From JAPLKB01 sp964429485 (GTDB lineage: Bacteria; Desulfobacterota; Syntrophorhabdia; Syntrophorhabdales; Syntrophorhabdaceae): a stretch of DNA of 12,122 nt. The stretch is taken from contig CAYSBW010000062.1 of NCBI GenBank assembly GCA_964429485.1, forward strand, positions 1-12,122, written 5' to 3'. Shown in pieces: positions 7,983-12,122 of this stretch. Each line of letters opens with the position of its first letter. The first letter of the stretch is position 1. The translations under genes and the position numbers were made by a program. Below the pieces are notes generated by a model. It did no database searches and was not told where the DNA came from. It saw only the letters and a program-made list of their open reading frames with translations.

Positions 7983-8917
7983 TAAAAACATTCAAGACAG
8001 CACTTCTTATAGTAATTATGGGGATCATTCCGTGGCTGTGTGTGTATGGTGCACCACTTGGATCGGAGACATCACTGGACAGAGATACACAACCTGTTTT
8101 TCCAACGGATATGAAACAGCAGCTTGAAGGAAGGCAAAAGCCAACAGAAAAGATGGTCACAGAAGGGAAATTAAGTCCAGGAACCTGGACTGTAAAGATC
8201 CTCGATAACAGAGTTATCAATGGGCACAATCCGGTCAACACAACACAACCGCTTTACAACTTTACGATGAACGGAGTGACCTATATTTTTGATCCTACCA
8301 AGGTAGCTGATCCGGCCCTGCTCCTAAAAACAGCTGTAACAATCCAAACTCAGGGTTCTGGAGGCCTAAATCTGAGCGATCCCGCCACTCTTGCTGCCGT
8401 AAAACAGTTGGAGCAGATGAGCAACGGAACACTCCGAATTACTCAGAGTTCACAGAAACAAGATCCTGCACCTGTTCCTCCCTCTCCCCCTGTTTCCTGT
8501 ACACCTACCACTTTTATCTTGAATGGAAATACCGGGACTTGGATCTTTATAAACCTCTCAGCAATGCCTGGTAGCTGTTCTGTAGGTGTGGCTCCCGGTA
8601 CCGTTATTATAGGTGTTCAGAACCCCCATACATCATGCACTGACAGCGGTACTAAACTTTTTTTTGATATTCTTCCAGCAGGAGCTCTCGTTTCGACCAG
8701 CATTGGTTTTTCAAAATATACCGGCATGTGCGGGTTAAACATCAATTCCATTAATGCCTCTTCCATTAACAATCAGGTTGTGGTTCAATCTGGAGGTAAA
8801 AAATATGTCCTTAAATTTTCTGTAAGCAATGGAGGATTGCAACCAATCCCCTATTCCCATTTTGGTCGCTATAATTCTATTACAATTTATAATGTTTCAG
8901 CTACGGAGCAACCATGA
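7979..8917 (+). CDS. Exported two-domain protein with proline linker (operon gene 4)
   Basis: The GTG at 7979 overlaps the previous stop as GTGA and gives 312 residues; an in-frame GTG at 7967 would add four. Neither has a strong Shine-Dalgarno, so translational coupling is likely. Residues 1-24 form a signal peptide (basic KTFK, then a hydrophobic run ending VYG). The N-terminal domain (about 30-160) contains a short beta section (GVTYIFDP) and helices. A linker at 162-172 (DPAPVPPSPPV) leads to a C-terminal domain of about 140 residues that is beta-rich and low in charge. That domain carries four cysteines, in the contexts VSCTP, GSCSV, TSCTD and GMCGL, enough for two disulfides. The composition suits a periplasmic or surface-exposed module. 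No known family was recognised, and the position between the large beta-rich protein and the barrel suggests membership of the same complex. Confidence 0.8.
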   Translation: MIKTFKTALLIVIMGIIPWLCVYGAPLGSETSLDRDTQPVFPTDMKQQLEGRQKPTEKMVTEGKLSPGTWTVKILDNRVINGHNPVNTTQPLYNFTMNGVTYIFDPTKVADPALLLKTAVTIQTQGSGGLNLSDPATLAAVKQLEQMSNGTLRITQSSQKQDPAPVPPSPPVSCTPTTFILNGNTGTWIFINLSAMPGSCSVGVAPGTVIIGVQNPHTSCTDSGTKLFFDILPAGALVSTSIGFSKYTGMCGLNINSINASSINNQVVVQSGGKKYVLKFSVSNGGLQPIPYSHFGRYNSITIYNVSATEQP

Positions 8918-9408
8918 AGGCGCTGTTCATTTTTATAATGTCATTATTCATTACTTTTACAACTATGGGGCAGGAGCTACGTCAATTTACCCCCATCAGG
9001 ACCAAAGTCTCCGTGGCCAGAAAGCTGCCACCAGGTGGTCGTATTGTCGAACCAGTACAACCTCTACCGGAAGGAACCTTCGGTCGTTCTGCCGAAGCTA
9101 TTGCCAATAAGTGGAATTTAGAAGGGTTTCATAAACTCCTTTCAGAATCCTTCTATAATAAATCGCGTTTAGATGATGCTATGAGAACTCAAACAGCCAA
9201 GGATGCCCGTCTCAGGATCCTGAACAGGCATGACGCAAACATTATCTCTCAAGTCATAGTACCAGATTCAGATGGAGGGCATTTGAGGATAAGCACTGTT
9301 TCGGTGGTTCTCGATACAAGGGCAGAATTTAACGATCCCCGTAATGGTTTTATCTCCGTTCCAGGGACTAATGAAATGATCATGGAGATTGCGGAAAAAA
9401 TAGAATAG
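8914..9408 (+). CDS. Small exported protein of unknown function (operon gene 5)
   Basis: This 164-residue protein is not recognised. The ATG overlaps the preceding stop as ATGA, and GGAG at 8905-8908 lies 5 nt upstream, so the start is well supported. Residues 1-19 form a signal peptide (MKALF, hydrophobic run, ending TTMGQ) with no lipobox cysteine. The mature protein starts with a basic, proline-containing stretch and has a helical middle (about 60-105, ANKWNLEGFHKLL and following). It ends with a predicted beta region around 110-150 (ISQVIVPDSDGG, then STVSVVLDTRAEF). It contains no cysteine. Its small size and place just before the outer-membrane barrel gene would fit a periplasmic accessory or plug-like factor, but this is inferred from gene order only. 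Confidence 0.83.
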   Translation: MKALFIFIMSLFITFTTMGQELRQFTPIRTKVSVARKLPPGGRIVEPVQPLPEGTFGRSAEAIANKWNLEGFHKLLSESFYNKSRLDDAMRTQTAKDARLRILNRHDANIISQVIVPDSDGGHLRISTVSVVLDTRAEFNDPRNGFISVPGTNEMIMEIAEKIE

Positions 9409-9417
9409 CAAACAGAT

Positions 9418-11586
9418 ATGAAAACAACAAAGTGTGCAATCTCAACTTGGTTACTCCTTTTTTTCTTAATAATTTATGCTGTCCCTGTACACTGCAATGA
9501 CAATATAGCCTCAGACTGGAAAATTTCCGGACAAAACAGCATCCACTTCGATTACTATAATTCGAGTGGACCAAACGGTGCTTATTTGCAGGAAGGGTGG
9601 CAGTCCTATAATGATTTCAATCTGCAGTTCCAGAATACGGCAAATCCTTACAATACGATGAAGGGATATTTTTCTGGAACTATCAATGAATCACCTTACC
9701 GAGCTGCCAATTATGGTCTTCTTATAGAACGATTCAACTTCAACCAGGAAAACGGGAACAATTTTGTCCCCTACCGCCTCGACGTGGGAGATTTTTATGC
9801 TTTCCAGACCCCCCGTATTCTTCAGCGCTCCCTCAAAGGTGGACAGATCGAGTTGCAGCCGGGAACAATGCTCGGAGCAAATCAGTCTATACTTTTTCAA
9901 CTCGGAGGTATTGCCCAGGATTATCTCGACAACAAGAAGTGGGACAATATGTTTGGTGGCGCATCGTGGATGATGAACTGGGAGGATACAAGATTAGCTT
10001 TTAATTACACGGCAAACCGCCAGGCCGCCCAGACTGAGATTCCATCACTAAAACAGTATGTATGGGGCATGGCCTTGAATCATAACTTTTCACTTTTGAG
10101 ACAGAAACTCATTTTTGATGCCGAATGGGATTTCCTCAGAGGTGACAGCTATGCTAACGGGTCTGTTAACCACAACAAAGGGCAAGGGCGTTTTATCCAG
10201 CTCCAGGGACGCAGCCAGATTCCAATTACTTACAGTTCCCGGTACGAAGAATATGACTCGGAGTATCTTCCCAATGGTAGCGTTGTTAATGGAGGTAGAA
10301 GAGTATTTGACAATAGGGCTGGATGGCAATTGGCTGCAGGATATTCGATCAATGGTAGAGCACAGTTCTATCGGGATGGTATGGGCACTACAACAGTAAC
10401 CGACACTGATGTCTTTGGCATAGGGATGAGTGGAATTATTCCCAACCCTCTCTTAAGAGGGGTTAACGGAAATATAGACGCATACCGGCAGCATGCAAAT
10501 TCTGATTCCAGCGAAACAGTGATTGATTCTCTGAACATGAATTTTAGCGCTCCTCTATCAGACGGCTGGAGCACCAGAATCTCGGCAAGCCTGCAAGACC
10601 AAACCGTCCAGAAGGGTGTTGCAGCCAATAATACAACACAACAATATGGGTTCGATATAGGACGTTCTGTCGAAATTGTAGGTTTTAAAGGAACTGCTAA
10701 TTTGGGACTTACCTATTATATAGTTAGACAGATAGGATTTGGTTCTGATAACCCAGGCTTGAACTTTGCCTCTTCTCTTAACAGAGATCCATTCCGGGTC
10801 AATATCAGTTACCGGTATCTTATGCAAAACCAATTAACAAGTCTGGCCGATAACAGGAACCAGGGCTTCAACACAGCTGTTGAATATACTCAAGGGAAAC
10901 ATCTGCTTCGGGTGGAAGCTGATTTTGCCATGCGCCAGCCAGTTACTGGAACTGAAAGCCGGGATACCCGTGTTGCCCTTACATGGACCTACAGTTTCGA
11001 GCAACCAACTTCGGTCAAGAAAATCACCTTTGAAACCAACCGTTTAGAGCCAGGTGAAATCGCCGTTCCTGACAAATCCATTAAGGTACAAACTCTGGCT
11101 GATTTGAGCCCTGGCATGCCGATAAAAAAAGTTCTGGCTTCCCTTTCAGATCGAAACATCAAAGATGGGGTAGAAGAAGGGAACAACATAATCTACGAAA
11201 CCACATGGTTTACTGATATCTCCCAAAGGCAGAGATTGGTCCTTACAAAAAAGATAAACTACCTCGAGAAAGCGACAGTAATCATAGATTTAAACCAGAC
11301 AGGAGATCTGGATACAGTCAACCAACTGTATGACCATATCCAGGCACATCTTACACGAACATTTGGTGCACCAACAGCTCAGGAAAAGGGTAATTTTGGC
11401 CCTAATATTGCCGGAGATCTTAGAAGAGGCACATTTGTTCGCATTAGCGACTGGAAGACTCCTGCAGGTATACTAAGACTTGGTATACCACGACGAGTAG
11501 ATGGCCTTGTCCGAATTGAGATATTACATGCCGAATCGTTCCCTCTTTCCAGTCTTGTTTCTTGGGGGCTTGATGATGTCCAATAA
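9418..11586 (+). CDS. Outer-membrane beta-barrel protein with C-terminal soluble domain (operon gene 6)
   Basis: A 722-residue protein with a signal peptide (about 1-26, ending VPVHC). From about residue 30 to 528 the sequence is a series of amphipathic strands with aromatic girdles and Asn/Gly/Asp-rich turns, as in large outer-membrane barrels. The segment TWTYSF (522-527) resembles a closing beta-signal strand. A GD-x-Y and SLKGGQIEL region near 120-145 recalls other envelope barrels whose first strands precede a conserved GD motif. Residues about 540-722 form a separate soluble domain, charged and alpha/beta. Its start, LSPGMPIKKVLASLSDRN (563-580), resembles the helix-entry motif of BamE/SmpA-like folds. 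It is probably periplasmic. The gene starts 9 nt after the previous stop with no clear Shine-Dalgarno. The barrel is the likely membrane anchor or export pore for the operon's other products, by inference. The exact family was not recognised. Confidence 0.86.
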   Translation: MKTTKCAISTWLLLFFLIIYAVPVHCNDNIASDWKISGQNSIHFDYYNSSGPNGAYLQEGWQSYNDFNLQFQNTANPYNTMKGYFSGTINESPYRAANYGLLIERFNFNQENGNNFVPYRLDVGDFYAFQTPRILQRSLKGGQIELQPGTMLGANQSILFQLGGIAQDYLDNKKWDNMFGGASWMMNWEDTRLAFNYTANRQAAQTEIPSLKQYVWGMALNHNFSLLRQKLIFDAEWDFLRGDSYANGSVNHNKGQGRFIQLQGRSQIPITYSSRYEEYDSEYLPNGSVVNGGRRVFDNRAGWQLAAGYSINGRAQFYRDGMGTTTVTDTDVFGIGMSGIIPNPLLRGVNGNIDAYRQHANSDSSETVIDSLNMNFSAPLSDGWSTRISASLQDQTVQKGVAANNTTQQYGFDIGRSVEIVGFKGTANLGLTYYIVRQIGFGSDNPGLNFASSLNRDPFRVNISYRYLMQNQLTSLADNRNQGFNTAVEYTQGKHLLRVEADFAMRQPVTGTESRDTRVALTWTYSFEQPTSVKKITFETNRLEPGEIAVPDKSIKVQTLADLSPGMPIKKVLASLSDRNIKDGVEEGNNIIYETTWFTDISQRQRLVLTKKINYLEKATVIIDLNQTGDLDTVNQLYDHIQAHLTRTFGAPTAQEKGNFGPNIAGDLRRGTFVRISDWKTPAGILRLGIPRRVDGLVRIEILHAESFPLSSLVSWGLDDVQ

Positions 11587-11707
11587 AAATACACAATCCC
11601 TGAGTTTTATCAGAATCATACTAATATCAAGTTATTTTTCATATACCCTCAAAGCTAAAATAAATTCCATGGCCAGTGTCAGAGAAAATTCCATATCAGT
11701 AATTTAA
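11576..11707 (+). CDS. Doubtful 43-residue ORF overlapping the end of the barrel gene
   Basis: An ATG at 11576 inside the last codons of the barrel gene, 7 nt after GGGGG (11564-11568), opens a 43-codon frame. The peptide has a polar start followed by a hydrophobic stretch (SFIRIILISSYFSYTL), like a signal peptide or a single membrane segment. It then continues for about 20 polar residues to a stop. It could be a small membrane protein or the remains of a seventh exported gene of the operon, but chance is equally likely. Confidence 0.18.
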   Translation: MSNKNTQSLSFIRIILISSYFSYTLKAKINSMASVRENSISVI

Positions 11708-11723
11708 CAGATAGGATCATTAA

Positions 11724-11757
11724 CCTGATACAATCCTTCTTTGATTGTTGAATCAGG
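11724..11757 (+). other. Strong imperfect hairpin downstream of the operon
   Basis: CCTGATACAATC (11724-11735) pairs with GATTGT (11743-11748) and ATCAGG (11752-11757). This gives 12 base pairs with a 7-nt loop and a 3-nt bulge (TGA). It lies about 140 nt after the barrel gene's stop. No T-tract follows on either strand, so it is not a classical intrinsic terminator. It may mark a transcript 3' end, a protein site, or part of a small RNA. Confidence 0.5.
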
Positions 11758-11983
11758 GAGAGGAAATGTTGGAGGAAGTAATGTACAAAACAATAGAGCA
11801 TAATTTAAGACTTGGTTTATTCCTGTCAATATAATATTCTATAGCATAATGTATTTTTTTGATGCTGCCCTGTCTCATCCTGGTTTTGAGAGTCTCCTTT
11901 TGAGCTCTAAACCTGTTTAATTCAGACTGAAGCAGTGCAAAAACCCCTCGAGCCATAATCAAATCTTGTGTATGACAACAAAA

Positions 11984-12057
11984 AAGACATATCCTTTTTT
12001 ATCAACAATATCATTAGAACCCACCTTGTCAAAGGGGTGAAGGGGAGGATATGTCTT
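11984..12057 (+). promoter_or_regulatory. Putative RBS-masking stem (fourU-thermometer-like)
   Basis: AAGACATATCC (11984-11994) and GGATATGTCTT (12047-12057) are perfect 11-nt inverted repeats. In RNA the stem extends inward. T11995 pairs with A12046, T11996-T11999 form four U-G pairs with G12042-G12045, and T12000 pairs with A12041. The result is a 17-pair stem around a 40-nt loop. It covers the whole Shine-Dalgarno (AGGGGAGG, 12041-12048) and ends right against the ATG at 12058. A run of U residues facing the SD is the hallmark of fourU RNA thermometers. Function here is inferred. Confidence 0.4.
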
Positions 12058-12122
12058 ATGAAGAATGGTGTCCTTCCGGTGAGCCTGCGTGAATTTATCC
12101 CCCAGCATAAGGTAATATTGAC
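12058..12122 (+). CDS. Start of a rightward gene, cut by window edge
   Basis: An ATG at 12058 follows a strong Shine-Dalgarno (AGGGGAGG, 12041-12048) by 9 nt. It opens 21 codons without a stop before the window ends, beginning MKNGVLPVSLREFIPQHK. The fragment is too short to assign, and has no signal peptide visible. A competing ATG at 12051 is too close to the SD and meets a stop after 13 codons. The start codon abuts a potential masking stem. Confidence 0.4.
   Translation, partial: MKNGVLPVSLREFIPQHKVIL

Larger units (their letters stand above)
11587..12057. other. Gene-poor AT-rich spacer
   Basis: About 470 nt without a convincing gene. It holds a 9-bp direct repeat (AAATTCCAT at 11662-11670 and 11686-11694) and the hairpin at 11724-11757. 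A perfect TATAAT lies at 11830-11835 but has only a weak -35 (AAGACT, 17 nt upstream). A minus-strand frame from the ATG at 11956 down to 11753 encodes a basic, helix-like peptide (ARGVFALLQSELNRFRAQKE at its start). It has no good ribosome site and may be a gene remnant. No T-rich factor-independent terminator for the operon was found here. Confidence 0.6.

Noticed and set aside
11821..11832. The 10-mer ATTGACAGGA on the minus strand, also present at 1305-1314 on the plus strand
   Set aside because: A shared 10-mer within AT-rich promoter-like sequence is expected by chance and does not extend on either side. It has no suitable -10 on the minus strand here.
11753..11962. Minus-strand 69-codon frame as a transposase remnant
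   Set aside because: The basic helical peptide gave an initial impression of a transposase piece, but there is no catalytic motif, no flanking target duplication and no good start. It is therefore not called as a mobile element.
11980..12000. A6G / CT6 short palindrome that could be read as an intrinsic terminator
   Set aside because: The stem is nearly all A-T, with only one G-C pair, so it would be too weak. The longer stem with 12041-12057 competes for the same bases and is far stronger.

Overview
The window looks like chromosome from a Gram-negative bacterium. It has an outer-membrane-type beta-barrel gene, a run of genes with Sec-type signal peptides, and a MOT1-family anion transporter. 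Moderate GC in the genes with very AT-rich spacers, together with this gene content, would suit a sulfate-reducing or related Desulfobacterota lineage. That placement is a weak inference; no rRNA or other phylogenetic marker is present.

Left end (1-1120, minus strand): an almost complete MOT1-type molybdate/sulfate transporter runs off the window edge. It is divergent from everything else. The AT-rich spacer 1121-1383 holds a good sigma70-type promoter for the transporter (minus strand) and a second candidate promoter for the rightward operon.

Centre (1384-11586, plus strand): six tightly packed genes (gaps of 1, 13 and 9 nt, plus two stop/start overlaps) form one probable operon. Every product begins with an apparent signal peptide. 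In order they are: a 237-aa helical exported protein; a ~999-aa exported protein with helical flanks, a glycine-rich hydrophobic stretch and a protein-kinase-like core; a ~956-aa beta-rich exported protein with an internal duplication and two Cys-Cys pairs; a ~312-aa two-domain protein with a proline linker; a 164-aa small exported protein; and a 722-aa outer-membrane beta-barrel fused to a C-terminal soluble domain. I recognise no named system. The layout suggests a cell-envelope or surface complex anchored by the barrel, with the other five products in the periplasm or outside the cell. This is the most interesting part of the window.

Right end (11587-12122): gene-poor sequence with a strong imperfect hairpin at 11724-11757 and a possible decayed small ORF. 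At the edge, a new rightward reading frame starts at 12058. Its strong Shine-Dalgarno sequence lies inside a long potential stem (11984-12000 with 12041-12057) where six U residues face the SD, resembling an RNA thermometer or other RBS-masking element. No tRNA, rRNA, CRISPR array or convincing transposase was seen.
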